The translations under genes and the position numbers were made by a program. Positions 35,420-44,126 of a stretch of 64,000 nt of DNA are shown piece by piece. The notes below the pieces were generated by a model, which did not search any database, had not been told where the DNA came from, and saw only the letters and a list, made by a program, of their open reading frames with translations. This stretch comes from Hydrogenophilales bacterium. GTDB taxonomy: Bacteria > Pseudomonadota > Gammaproteobacteria > Burkholderiales > Thiobacillaceae. The DNA is taken from positions 28,120-92,119 of the forward strand of contig JADJYY010000016.1 in the NCBI GenBank assembly GCA_016719465.1. The letters run 5' to 3'. The stretch's first letter is position 1; each line of letters opens with the position of its first letter.

Positions 35420-37714
35420 TTACTTGACCTTCTTGGCCTTGTTCTGCTCAAGATAGGCCTTGGCGCGTATGCCGATGTCGGCCGCCTTGACCTGGTACTG
35501 CCACCATTGGCCGGCCCACAGGGTGGCGTTCTGCCAATCCCCGGCCTTGGCCGCGGCTTCCATCTTGGCCTTGACGTCCTTGGTCTTGCCCAGTTGGTCG
35601 AAGGCATCCTCCACCAACGCCACCACATCCGGGAAGTCCTTGTAGTTGACGCTGGTGATGTAGGCCACGACCGAGTCGATGACCGCCTGGGTTTCCAGGT
35701 TGGTCTTGTACTGCTTGTCATAGTCCGCCTTGGTATAGACCTTGGCGTCCGCCTTGACCATCTTGCCGGGCTTCCAGCCCTTGGGCTTGACCAGCATGTA
35801 GCCCTGCATTTCCAGGTGCAGCGCGGAGCAGAACTCGGTGCAGTAGTAGGGGAAGACGCCTTCGCGGTCGGCCTTGAACTTCACCGTCACGGTCTTGCCG
35901 GGTTCCACCGAGGCGTGCACGTTGAAACCGCCGACGGTGAAGCCGTGGGTTTCGTCCTGGGCGCGCTCGAGGTTGGTGAGGTGGATGGTCACTTCGTCAC
36001 CCACTTCCACGTTGTCGATGATTTCCGGAACGATGTGCGAACGGATCAGGGAGCCATAGACCGTCACCTTGTTGCCCTTCTTGACCACCTTCTCCTCGCC
36101 GCCCTTGACCGCGCCGGGGTGCGGGCTGTCGGTGCGGCTGTCGGTGCCGAGCTTGTAGCGGATGCCGGGCTTCAGCTTGTCGGCGGAGATACCCACCGCG
36201 TAGTGCGGCTCGCCCAGGCCAATGGGCATGTCGTAGATCAACTGCATCTTGTCGTTGCTGATGTCGATCAACTGGTGGTTCTGGGGATGCAGCGGGCCCA
36301 CCGGGTTGAAGCGGTCGATGGCCAGCTTATTCAGGGCGATGAGGTACTTGCCATGGGGCTTCATCGTGTCGCCTTCCATGGTGGCGAGGTGACCGACGTT
36401 ATAGTGGATGGCGATCTTGTCCAGCACCTTGCCCTTGCAGTAGTCCCACTTGGCGACCTGGGAATCCACATACAAAGAGGTATAGGCCTCGCAGGGGGTG
36501 GAATCGAACTGGGTATGCAGCGGGCCCAGGCCGAGTTGCACCTGCTGATGCAGGGTGTCCTTCATGCCGATGATGGGGATGCCGTAGGGGTCGCGACCCT
36601 CGAACCGCCCGGCCTTGATGGCCGCCTGGATCTTGTCCCAGCTATAGACGGAGACGTGGGTGTCCAGCTTGCCGGAGACGACGATGAACTTGCCGTCCGG
36701 AGTGAAATCCACGCCGTGGGGGCTCTTCGGCTCGGGGATCAGGAACAGCGCGCCGGCGGCCACCGCCACATCCATGGGGATGACCTTGTGGCCGTTGATG
36801 GTCTTGGTCTTGCCCTGGGCCACCAGCTTCTCGCCCACTTTCCAGTTCATGACATGCAGGTAGTCGGTGTCCTTGGCGGAGCAACCCGCCTCGAACGGCG
36901 GACGGCCGCGCTCGATGCCACCGACATAGCGCTCGGAACAGAACGAGTTGGTCACCGCCCAGCCGTCGGACGGGCCCTTGCCCGCGTCGGACAAGTCCTG
37001 GCTATAGGGCGGCAGCTCGAAGGAGAACGACTTGCCCTGGTCGATGCGTCCCGCCTTGCGGTCGAACTTCCAGTAGGTCATGCCGCCGCGGTACTTATCG
37101 TTGAATTCCTCCAGTGGCACGAACTTCTTGTCCAGGGGCGCGGGGTACTGGGTGGCCTCGACCACATACTCGGAATTGGGGGTGACGAAGGTGCCGCCGT
37201 GCTCCGACATGAAGATGGGGTTGGCCACGATCTGCTTGGTCTCGAAGTCGCGCAGGTCGATGACGGCGATGCGCGGGTTGGCCTTGTCGTTGATGAACAG
37301 GAACTGGCCGTCGTAGATGCCGTTGGTCTCGGAGAGTGCCGGGTGGTGCGAATCCCCCCAAGTGAGCTCCTTGCCGTTGATCCAGCCGCCCCTGAGGACT
37401 TTCTTCGACTCCTCGTCGTAGCCATAGCCCTGCCACGGCTCGGGCGTGAACACGCCGATGTACTTGAGGATGCGCATGGACGGCACGCCATACACAATGA
37501 CTTGGCCGGCGTGGCCGCCGGAACTGAACACGATGTAATCGTCCCGCTTGCCGCTGGGCACATAGGTCTTGGCGGCGGCGAGCAGATCCTGCTGGGAGAG
37601 CCCGCGCTTCTTCATGACATCCTGCAGGGAATCGGCCGACCAGCTGACGGCGGCGGATAGTCCCAGCGCGGATGCCACGAAAAGAGACAGGGTATGGAGG
37701 GTGGCGCGCTTCAT
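35420..37714 (-). CDS. nosZ: Nitrous oxide reductase, clade II type
   Basis: 764-residue periplasmic copper enzyme that reduces N2O to N2. The leader is a plain Sec signal (no twin arginine), which with NosB/NosG/NosH nearby marks the clade II form. The beta-propeller carries the CuZ histidines (SGGHAG, GDSHHPALSETNG, SEHGGTF, SPHGVDF, GPLHTQF). The cupredoxin domain has the CuA site C-x3-C-x3-H-x2-M (CTEFCSALHLEM, from about residue 625). About 120 further residues follow, charged and helical, with no CxxCH. AGGAGG precedes the ATG. No FNR box was found in its 143-base upstream gap. Confidence 0.97.
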   Translation of the reverse strand: MKRATLHTLSLFVASALGLSAAVSWSADSLQDVMKKRGLSQQDLLAAAKTYVPSGKRDDYIVFSSGGHAGQVIVYGVPSMRILKYIGVFTPEPWQGYGYDEESKKVLRGGWINGKELTWGDSHHPALSETNGIYDGQFLFINDKANPRIAVIDLRDFETKQIVANPIFMSEHGGTFVTPNSEYVVEATQYPAPLDKKFVPLEEFNDKYRGGMTYWKFDRKAGRIDQGKSFSFELPPYSQDLSDAGKGPSDGWAVTNSFCSERYVGGIERGRPPFEAGCSAKDTDYLHVMNWKVGEKLVAQGKTKTINGHKVIPMDVAVAAGALFLIPEPKSPHGVDFTPDGKFIVVSGKLDTHVSVYSWDKIQAAIKAGRFEGRDPYGIPIIGMKDTLHQQVQLGLGPLHTQFDSTPCEAYTSLYVDSQVAKWDYCKGKVLDKIAIHYNVGHLATMEGDTMKPHGKYLIALNKLAIDRFNPVGPLHPQNHQLIDISNDKMQLIYDMPIGLGEPHYAVGISADKLKPGIRYKLGTDSRTDSPHPGAVKGGEEKVVKKGNKVTVYGSLIRSHIVPEIIDNVEVGDEVTIHLTNLERAQDETHGFTVGGFNVHASVEPGKTVTVKFKADREGVFPYYCTEFCSALHLEMQGYMLVKPKGWKPGKMVKADAKVYTKADYDKQYKTNLETQAVIDSVVAYITSVNYKDFPDVVALVEDAFDQLGKTKDVKAKMEAAAKAGDWQNATLWAGQWWQYQVKAADIGIRAKAYLEQNKAKKVK

Positions 37715-37857
37715 GGTTCCTCCTGGAGTATCGAGGGGTAGGGGGGCTGCGGCGAAATGTCGCAACCGTTTTATAGACCATTTTTGGATGGTTTTATCTC
37801 GATGTTCGTCATGCCTGAAAAAAAGTCCGCCAGGGGCATGCCGCGCTTCGGGGCCGG

Positions 37858-38638
37858 TCAAGCTTCCCAGGCTTCCAGGAACTCGAACCAGTGCTCGGCG
37901 CCGATTTCCTCCAGGCTGGCACGCACCAGGGCGATTTCCTGCTCGTACTGCCCGGCGGTGAGCACGCCGCGCATCCTCTGGAAGCGCAGGTAGACCAGCC
38001 AGGTGTTCACCACGTCGGTCTCGCAGTAGTCGCGGATGGCGGCGATCTCGCCGTCGCTGCCAGGCCGGCCACACGGCGGAACCATCCATGCCCAGCTTGC
38101 CGGGAAAGCCGTAGAGCTTGGCCAGCTCGTCCAGGGGCGCGTTGGCGCGGCCGGAAAACATGGCCAGCACGTCCATCAGGTCCAGGTGGCGGGTGTGGTA
38201 GCGGTTCAGGTAGTTGTTGTACTTGAAATCCCGGTCGTCATCGCCCCAATCCCAGTATTTGGGCGCGGTGACGCCATGCAGCATGGCCCGGTAGTGCAGC
38301 ACCGGCAGGTCGAAGCCGCCGCCGTTCCAGCTCACCAGCTGGGGGGTGTATTTCTCGATGCCGTCGAAGAAGCGCTGGACGATCTGGCCTTCGGTGGCAT
38401 CCGGTTCCGACAGGGAGAACACCCTGAACCGGTCGCCTTCCCGCAGGGTGCAGGAGATGGTCACCACACGTTGCAGGTAATGGGGCATGAAGTCGGAGCC
38501 ACCGGTCTGCTGGCGGCGCATGAGGAAGGCCATTTCACCCACCTCGTGGTCGCTGGCCTCCTCCCCCACATTGTGGAGTCGGCGCAACCCGGCGATGTCG
38601 GGAATGGTTTCGATATCGAAGACGAGGACGGGGTTCAT
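37858..38638 (-). pseudogene. DnaQ-like 3'-5' exonuclease (single frameshift)
   Basis: Predicted 3'-5' exonuclease of the PolB-exo2 family: FDIETIPD with the catalytic DxE, then VSWNGGGFDLPVLHYRA and, after a frame change, IRDYCETDVVNTWLVYLRF with the last acidic residues. The N-terminal frame runs to about 38057 and the C-terminal frame continues to 37858. Dropping one base around 38054-38058 restores a 259-residue protein of family length. As sequenced, the first frame stays open into nosZ, but that join is an artefact of the shift. Probably an intact gene with a sequencing error. Confidence 0.82.
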
Positions 38639-38647
38639 GGTAGCTCG

Positions 38648-38672
38648 GGATAAAATCAGGGCGATTTTATCC
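38648..38672. promoter_or_regulatory. Inverted repeat between the exonuclease and pgl genes
   Basis: GGATAAAATC (38648-38657) and GATTTTATCC (38663-38672) form a perfect 10-base inverted repeat with a 5-base spacer, in the 68-base divergent gap. Each arm contains TAAAAT, which could serve as a -10 element on its strand. It could be a shared operator or back-to-back promoters. Confidence 0.5.
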
Positions 38673-38706
38673 GGTTTGTTTTAGCGCCTGTTTCCGTGGG
38701 GAGGTC

Positions 38707-39408
38707 ATGCGGACCGATCAGCAGTCCATGGCCCGCTGGCACGTCGCCGCCGACGCGGACGATTGGCTGGACCGGGCACTGGCCTTCGTCGCCGCGGCGG
38801 AAGCCGAGGCCCTGGCCGGGCGGGGCGAGTTCCACATCGTCCTGGCCGGCGGCGGCACCCCGCGCCGGTTGTACCGGGCATTGGCCAACGAGGACCACGA
38901 CTGGCTCCGCTGGCGAATCTGGTTCGGCGACGAGCGCTGCCTGGCGCCCGACGACCCGGCGCGCAACAGCGCCATGGCCCGGGAGGCCTGGCTGGACAAG
39001 GTCGGCATGCCCGCCGGCAACCTGCATGTCATCCCGGCGGAGCGGGATGCGGAAGCGGCGGCCCGGCTTTATGCCGAGGAACTTTCCGGGCTGGCGGACT
39101 TCGATCTGGTGCTGCTCGGCCTGGGCCAGGACGGCCATACCGCCAGCCTGTTCCCCGGCCACGACTGGGGCGAGGCTGAGGGTTCGGCGACGGCGCTGGC
39201 GGTGACGGACGCCCCCAAGCCGCCGCCGGAGCGGGTGAGCCTGTCGGCCGAGCGGCTGTCGCGGGCGCGGCGGGTGCTGTTTCTGGTCGCCGGCGCGGAC
39301 AAGCGCGATGCCCTGGCCCGCTGGCGCCGGGGTGAAAACCTGCCCGCCGCCGCCATCCGGCCCCGGGCCGGCGTTGACGTATTGATGGATCAAGAGGCAG
39401 GCGCGTAG
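38707..39408 (+). CDS. pgl: 6-phosphogluconolactonase
   Basis: 233-residue cytoplasmic enzyme of the DevB/NagB-like fold, acting in the oxidative pentose-phosphate and Entner-Doudoroff routes. Family motifs are LAGGGTPRRLY, WFGDERCLAPDDPARNSAM and GLGQDGHTASLFPG. GGGGAGG lies 4 bases before the ATG. No zwf or edd/eda gene is adjacent. Confidence 0.94.
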   Translation: MRTDQQSMARWHVAADADDWLDRALAFVAAAEAEALAGRGEFHIVLAGGGTPRRLYRALANEDHDWLRWRIWFGDERCLAPDDPARNSAMAREAWLDKVGMPAGNLHVIPAERDAEAAARLYAEELSGLADFDLVLLGLGQDGHTASLFPGHDWGEAEGSATALAVTDAPKPPPERVSLSAERLSRARRVLFLVAGADKRDALARWRRGENLPAAAIRPRAGVDVLMDQEAGA

Positions 39409-39504
39409 CCCCGCCCGGTCCGGGAGAAAACCACAAGAACCCCGGATTTCGGCCCCCGGCCCGCGCATGACGACGAATTTATCGAGAACGGAAGGAGCAA
39501 CACC

Positions 39505-41001
39505 ATGAAACGCACCCTGCTCGCCCTGGCCCTGTTGGCCATCGGCACGGTCCAGGCCGCCGAGGAACGGCCCAGCAACGCCGCCGACCAGACCGGCCTG
39601 GCGGTGACCATCTACAACGGCGACCTGGCCCTGGTGAAGGATGCCCGCAAGGTCAAGGTCAACAATGGCGACAACTACCTGGCCTGGCGCGACGTTTCCG
39701 CCCGCATGCAGCCGGAAACCGCCCTGCTGCGCTCCCTGGACGGCAAGAAACTGATCCTGCTTGAACAGAACTTCGACTTCGACCTGCTCACGCCCCAGAA
39801 GCTGCTGGAGGAATCCGTGGGCGACTCGGTGCGGGTCATCCGCCACCAGCCCATCACCGGCGTGGAAGTGAGCGAATACGCCACCGTGCTTGCCGCCAAC
39901 GAGGGCGTGGTGCTGAAATTCAACGACCGGGTGGAGGCGAGCCTGCCCAATCCGGGCCGCATCGCATTCATGGGCGTCCCGGCTAATCTGCGCGACCGCC
40001 CCACCCTGTCCATGGTGTTCCGCACCGAGGTGGCGCCCACCGGCTTTCAATCCCCGGCCAACGCCATCGCCGAACAGGGCATGGAGCTGTCCTACCTGAC
40101 CGGCGGCCTGACCTGGAAGGCCGACTACGTGGCCGAGCTGTCGTCCAGGGAAGACAGCATCGACCTGAACGGCTGGGTCACCCTCACCAACACCAGCGGC
40201 ACCGCCTACAACAACGCCCGCCTGCAACTCATCGCCGGCACGGTGAACCGGACCCAGCCCGAGCGCGCGCCCATGCCCATGATGGCGAAAGCCATGGCCA
40301 TGGCCGACGCGGCACCCGCGATGCAGGAGGAAGGCCTGTTCGAATACCACCTCTACACCCTGGACCGGCTCACCAACCTGCTCGACAACCAGACCAAGCA
40401 GGTGGCCCTGCTCTCGGCCCAGAAGGTCAAGGTGGACAAGGAATTCCGCCTCACCGGCGGCGACTGGTACTACGCCGGCCAGCACGGCGACCTGGGCAAG
40501 AAACTCAAGCCCGGTGTGTACATGGAGTTCGCCAACAAGGCCGAGAAGGGTGAGAAAGGCGAAGGCGCCGCCGGCCTCGGCGTGCCCCTGCCCAAGGGCA
40601 TCGTCCGCGTCTACAAGAAGGACAGCGCCGGCCGCGCCCAATTCATCGGCGAGGACCGCATCGACCACACCGCCAAGGGCGAGACGGTCAAGCTGAAGCT
40701 GGGCGAGGCCTTCGACATCACCGCCGACAAGAAGCAGACCGACTTCCAGAAACTGGCGACCACCGGCTTCAACGCGCCCCGGGCGGGCGGCCTGATCGAG
40801 ACCGCCTACCAGCTGGAAATCCGCAACGCCAAGAGCGAGAAGGTGGTGGTCACCGTGGTGGAGCCCATCGCCGGCGAATGGCAGATGCTGCAGGAAAGCC
40901 ACCCCCACAAGAAGGAATCGGCCCATAGCGCGGTCTGGGAAATCCCCGTGCCGGCGGAAGGCAAGGCCACGCTGACCTGGCGGGTGCGGGTGAAGTACTG
41001 A
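39505..41001 (+). CDS. Secreted DUF4139 protein
   Basis: 498-residue exported protein: signal peptide (cleavage near VQA-AEE), then a DUF4139 beta-rich domain over most of the length (LSYLTGGLTWKADYVAELS, VTLTNTSGTAYNNARLQLIAGTV, GVYMEFANKAEKG). A Met/Ala-rich stretch sits near residues 255-275. The function of the family is unknown; it is usually outer-membrane or periplasmic. GAAGGAG precedes the ATG. It runs straight into the 2OG oxygenase gene (5-base gap). Confidence 0.9.
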   Translation: MKRTLLALALLAIGTVQAAEERPSNAADQTGLAVTIYNGDLALVKDARKVKVNNGDNYLAWRDVSARMQPETALLRSLDGKKLILLEQNFDFDLLTPQKLLEESVGDSVRVIRHQPITGVEVSEYATVLAANEGVVLKFNDRVEASLPNPGRIAFMGVPANLRDRPTLSMVFRTEVAPTGFQSPANAIAEQGMELSYLTGGLTWKADYVAELSSREDSIDLNGWVTLTNTSGTAYNNARLQLIAGTVNRTQPERAPMPMMAKAMAMADAAPAMQEEGLFEYHLYTLDRLTNLLDNQTKQVALLSAQKVKVDKEFRLTGGDWYYAGQHGDLGKKLKPGVYMEFANKAEKGEKGEGAAGLGVPLPKGIVRVYKKDSAGRAQFIGEDRIDHTAKGETVKLKLGEAFDITADKKQTDFQKLATTGFNAPRAGGLIETAYQLEIRNAKSEKVVVTVVEPIAGEWQMLQESHPHKKESAHSAVWEIPVPAEGKATLTWRVRVKY

Positions 41002-41006
41002 GCGAC

Positions 41007-41594
41007 ATGCTCGATGCCTTCGTCGCCGATCTGGCCGAGCCCGGCTGGTGCGTGGTACCGGATTTTCTCTCCGATGCTGAGACCGGCACCTTGCGGGCGG
41101 AATGCCGGCAAGCCCTCTCGGCAGACGGTTTCCGGCCGGCCGGCGTGGGAAGCGGGCAGGCGCGGATCCGTTCCGAGATTCGCGGCGACCATGTGCTCTG
41201 GATCGATGAAAGCCAGGCCGGCCCGGCCCTCAAGGCCGTCCTGGAAAAACTGGAAGCCCTGCGCCTGGCGGTGAACCAAGGCCTGTTCCTGGGCCTGTTC
41301 GACGTGGAACTGCACTTCGCCGTTTATCCACCCGGGGCCGGCTATCAGCGGCATCTCGACCGCTTCCGCGACGACGACCGGCGCAGCCTGACCGTGATCC
41401 TCTACCTGAACGAAGACTGGCAAAGGGACGATGGCGGCCTGCTGCGCTTCTGGCCGGCGGAAAGCGTTGCGCCTCTGGACATCGTGCCGACCGGCGGCAC
41501 CCTGGTCACCTTCCTCTCCGACCGCTTCTGGCACGAAGTCCTGCCCGCCCGGCGGGAGCGCCTGAGCCTGACGGGCTGGTTCCGGCGCCGCTGA
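41007..41594 (+). CDS. 2OG-Fe(II) oxygenase (PKHD/prolyl-hydroxylase type)
   Basis: 195-residue dioxygenase. The iron triad is H-x-D in YQRHLDRF and the distal His in DRFWHEVLPA; the Arg in RLSLTGWFRRR binds 2-oxoglutarate. Bacterial relatives act on proteins such as EF-Tu, but the substrate here is unknown. It lies 5 bases after the DUF4139 gene, so the two are probably co-expressed. It is convergent with sfsA. Confidence 0.9.
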   Translation: MLDAFVADLAEPGWCVVPDFLSDAETGTLRAECRQALSADGFRPAGVGSGQARIRSEIRGDHVLWIDESQAGPALKAVLEKLEALRLAVNQGLFLGLFDVELHFAVYPPGAGYQRHLDRFRDDDRRSLTVILYLNEDWQRDDGGLLRFWPAESVAPLDIVPTGGTLVTFLSDRFWHEVLPARRERLSLTGWFRRR

Positions 41595-41597
41595 AAG

Positions 41598-42299
41598 CTA
41601 CAACAGCACCGGCAGACGTCGCTCAAGAATGATGGAGTCGGGCGTCAGCCGCGCACCCAGGGCATACAGTTCCACCCCGGCCTTGGCCGCATCCCGTAGA
41701 GCCCGGCCGAACACCGGATCGATGTGATCGGCGGGCCGCACCCGCTCCACGTCCTCCCGCTGCACGCAGAACACCACGGCGGCCCGGGCACCCCGCCCCA
41801 CCACCTCCGCCAGTTCCTCCAGATGCTTGTGGGCCCGCTCGCTGACCGCGTCGGGAAAGAAGCCCTCGCCGTCCGCCACCGCGGCGGTGAGATTCTTGAC
41901 CTCCACGAAACAGGGTCGGCCGGAAAAATCCAGCAGCAGATCGGTGCGGCTGCGGGTCGACAGCCTGGCCTCGGGCTTCACGCCATCGAATCCCGCCAAC
42001 TCCGGAACCAGTCCCGCTTCCAGGGCCTCCCGCACCAGGCCGTTGGCACGGCCGGTATGGATGCCCACCCAGCCGCCCCCGGGCGCTTCCACCAGTTCCC
42101 AGGTCCAGGACAACTTGCGCCGGGGATTCTCCGCGCGGGACAGCCAGACCCGGCTGCCCGGCGTATTCACGCCCAGCATGGAACCGGTATTGGGGCAATG
42201 GGCGGTCACCATTTCGCCCGTATCCAGGCGCATGTCGGCCAGGAAACGCTGGTAACGGCGCAGCAACACGCCGGGCACGAGAGTTCCGGTAAAATTCAT
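41598..42299 (-). CDS. sfsA: SfsA DNA-binding/sugar fermentation protein
   Basis: 233-residue SfsA with an N-terminal OB-like domain (LVPGVLLRRYQRFLADM, CPNTGSMLG) and a C-terminal nuclease-like core (RTDLLLDFSGRPCFVEVKNLT). In E. coli it influences maltose gene expression; the mechanism is unclear. Length is normal. It is convergent with the 2OG oxygenase, 3 bases between stops. Confidence 0.95.
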   Translation of the reverse strand: MNFTGTLVPGVLLRRYQRFLADMRLDTGEMVTAHCPNTGSMLGVNTPGSRVWLSRAENPRRKLSWTWELVEAPGGGWVGIHTGRANGLVREALEAGLVPELAGFDGVKPEARLSTRSRTDLLLDFSGRPCFVEVKNLTAAVADGEGFFPDAVSERAHKHLEELAEVVGRGARAAVVFCVQREDVERVRPADHIDPVFGRALRDAAKAGVELYALGARLTPDSIILERRLPVLL

Positions 42300-42651
42300 G
42301 CGGGCACGCGAATCCAGCCCCGGTAGCGCCCAGGGACCAAGCCGATGATGGATTCACCGGCATCGTTTGGAAAACTCAGGTCACGGACGTCTCGGGGCAA
42401 CGGGTGGGTTTCTGATCTATAAACGGAAGGCAAAAGCAAGCAAGTGGCGATGCGCGGCTGGGGCATGAAGGGTTGCGTGTGCTTCCGGACCACAATTCGT
42501 ATATTTCACCTGGAATTCCCGCCAAGTGTGAATTGGTTCACAGTTTATCCATCCGCCATGTTGTACGGTGTCACCATGTCGCAGAAAATGCTGCAATGCC
42601 ACATCTTGATGATGTCGCCAGAGTTTTTCTTTTTTTCCTAAGGAGTCTGCT
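42300..42651. other. Intergenic leader region before the repeat-protein gene
   Basis: 352 bases between the divergent sfsA and the repeat-protein gene hold no convincing gene: short open frames lack ribosome sites and known motifs. It is AT-richer than its surroundings after about 42480. The one clear element is a perfect CRP-type site at 42527-42542 with a TACGGT -10-like hexamer at 42564-42569. TAAGGAG at 42639-42645 serves the downstream ATG. Confidence 0.7.
42527..42542. promoter_or_regulatory. CRP-type site upstream of the repeat-protein gene
   Basis: TGTGAATTGGTTCACA is an exact TGTGA-N6-TCACA match. Its centre lies 32 bases from the centre of a -10-like TACGGT (42564-42569), the spacing of a class II activated promoter, and 117 bases before the ATG. 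The same arrangement occurs before the Crp-family gene at 44354-45046. Confidence 0.75.
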
Positions 42652-44064
42652 ATGCGTATTTCCCTGAGAACCCTGAATATCGCGCTTCTGGCTGTCGGTT
42701 GCGGCGGCCTGGCCATGAACGCCATCGCCCAGTCGAGCTACTACGACCCGACGAATATCGCCACGCCCCAGGGCAAGACCACCGGTTACGAGCTCTACAA
42801 GACCATCGGCTGTCCGGGCCAGGGAATACTGGACAAGGGCTGCGCTGTGGAAGAACCGAAGAAGGCCGCGCCCGTAGCCAAGAAGGCTCCCGCCTGCCCG
42901 CTGCCCGCCGGCGCCATCCTGGGTGACAAGTCTCCGTCCAACGCCAAGCCTGGCGAGTGCTACGCCAAGGTGGTCCGCCCCGCCCAGTTCCGCACCGAGA
43001 CCACGCGCAAGTTGGTGAAGGAAGCCAGCGAGCGCATCGAGACCGTGCCCGCCAAGTATGAGATCGTGAAGGAAAAAGTGCTGGTGAAGGAAGCCAGCGA
43101 GCGCATCGAGATCGTGCCGCCCGTTTACAAGGCCGTGAAGGTCCATGTCCAGAACGAGGAAGTCCAGGAAGTTGTTCCCGCTGTCTATGAGACCGTGAAG
43201 GAACGCGTGCTGCTCAAGGATGCCAGCACCCGCCTGGAAGAAGTCCCCGCCGTGTATGGCGAGGTGGAGGAAAAGGTCCTGGTGAAGCCCGCCAGCCGCA
43301 AGGCCATCGAGGTGCCCGCCGTGTACGAGACCGTCACCGAGAAGAAACTGGTGCGCGCCGCCTACACCACCTGGAAGCCCGGCACCCAGACCGCCATCCA
43401 GAAGCTCGACCCGAACACCGGCGAGATCATGTGTCTGGTGGAAATCCCCGCCGAGTACCAGGACGTCAGCCGCCAAGTGCTCAAGACCCCGGCTTCCGTG
43501 CGCTACGAGGAAATCCCGGCTGAATACCAGACCGTCAAGAAAACCGTGCTGAAGACCCCGGCCTCGACCCGTACCGTGCAGATCCCCGCCGAGTATGGCG
43601 AGCGCGAGGTCACCAAACTGGTGAAGCCGGCCTCCACGGCAACCAAGGTGGTGCCCGTGAACTATGAGCGGGAAATCATGACCATGGTCCAGCCCGCCAC
43701 CGAGAAACGCATCCCCATCCCGGCCGAATACGCCGAGCGCGAGGTCAACAAACTGGTGTCCCCCGCCAAGGAAGTGCGCGTGCCGATTCCCGCCGAATAC
43801 GCCGACGTGCCCCAGGAAGTGCTGGTGTGTCCGGCTCAGGAATACTGGACCCAGTTGCTGTGCGACGAGAACACCACGCCCGCCAAGGTCACCGAAATCC
43901 AGAAAGCCCTGGCGGCCGCCGGTTTCAACCCGGGGCCCGCGAATGGTGATCTGAACGAGGCGACCATGAAGGCGGTTTCCGACTTCCAGAAGGCCAAGAG
44001 CCTGCCGCAGGATGGTTTCCTCAACATGGAGACCGTGAAGGCGCTGGGCGTTTCGCCGAAGTAA
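42652..44064 (+). CDS. Secreted VPAxY-repeat protein with peptidoglycan-binding domain
   Basis: 470-residue exported protein. A signal peptide (cleavage near AIA-QSS) and a Cys-containing N-terminal region come first. About 11 imperfect repeats of about 22 residues follow from roughly residue 115 to 400, each with a (V/I)PAxY turn followed by a VxxKVLVKxAS-type strand; examples are VPAVYETVKERVL and IPAEYQTVKKTVL. The C terminus (about 405-470) is a PG_binding_1 domain (EIQKALAAAGFNPGP, NEATMKAVSDFQKAK). It probably forms an elongated envelope structure anchored to peptidoglycan. AAGGAG precedes the ATG. A CRP site lies upstream and a terminator follows. Confidence 0.88.
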   Translation: MRISLRTLNIALLAVGCGGLAMNAIAQSSYYDPTNIATPQGKTTGYELYKTIGCPGQGILDKGCAVEEPKKAAPVAKKAPACPLPAGAILGDKSPSNAKPGECYAKVVRPAQFRTETTRKLVKEASERIETVPAKYEIVKEKVLVKEASERIEIVPPVYKAVKVHVQNEEVQEVVPAVYETVKERVLLKDASTRLEEVPAVYGEVEEKVLVKPASRKAIEVPAVYETVTEKKLVRAAYTTWKPGTQTAIQKLDPNTGEIMCLVEIPAEYQDVSRQVLKTPASVRYEEIPAEYQTVKKTVLKTPASTRTVQIPAEYGEREVTKLVKPASTATKVVPVNYEREIMTMVQPATEKRIPIPAEYAEREVNKLVSPAKEVRVPIPAEYADVPQEVLVCPAQEYWTQLLCDENTTPAKVTEIQKALAAAGFNPGPANGDLNEATMKAVSDFQKAKSLPQDGFLNMETVKALGVSPK

Positions 44065-44093
44065 GCCGAACCAGGCCCTTTCCTCCTCGACCC

Positions 44094-44124
44094 AAAGCCC
44101 TTCCAGATTGGAAGGGCTTTTTTT
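44094..44124 (+). terminator. Terminator of the repeat-protein gene
   Basis: AAAGCCCTTCC (44094-44104) pairs perfectly with GGAAGGGCTTT (44110-44120) around a 5-base loop, ending in seven T (44118-44124). It is a classical bidirectional-looking terminator between convergent genes. The MITE-like element at 44127-44348 is inserted at its T-tract. Confidence 0.9.
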
Positions 44125-44126
44125 AT

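Noticed and set aside
35507..37660. Long open frame on the plus strand opposite nosZ (about 717 codons)
   Set aside because: It is the antisense shadow of nosZ in GC-rich DNA: no family motifs, His/Gly/Val-rich composition expected from reverse reading, and no ribosome site.
26020..37714. nosR or nosX in the nos island
   Set aside because: No flavin-transferase (ApbE-like) or NosR-type FMN/ferredoxin membrane protein is present; the membrane iron-sulfur protein is NapH/NosH-like, as expected for clade II.
37715..37857. FNR box upstream of nosZ
   Set aside because: The gap has a short ACCAT-N6-ATGGT repeat (37777-37792) but nothing matching TTGAT-N4-ATCAA; the repeat is too short to call an operator.
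38656..40926. 756-codon frame on the minus strand across pgl and the DUF4139 gene
   Set aside because: Low-complexity antisense of two well-supported plus-strand genes; no start signal or recognisable domain.
42417..42725. Small genes in the sfsA to repeat-protein gap
   Set aside because: Several 60- to 100-codon frames occur on both strands, but none has a ribosome site or recognisable sequence, and they overlap the CRP site and the next gene's start.
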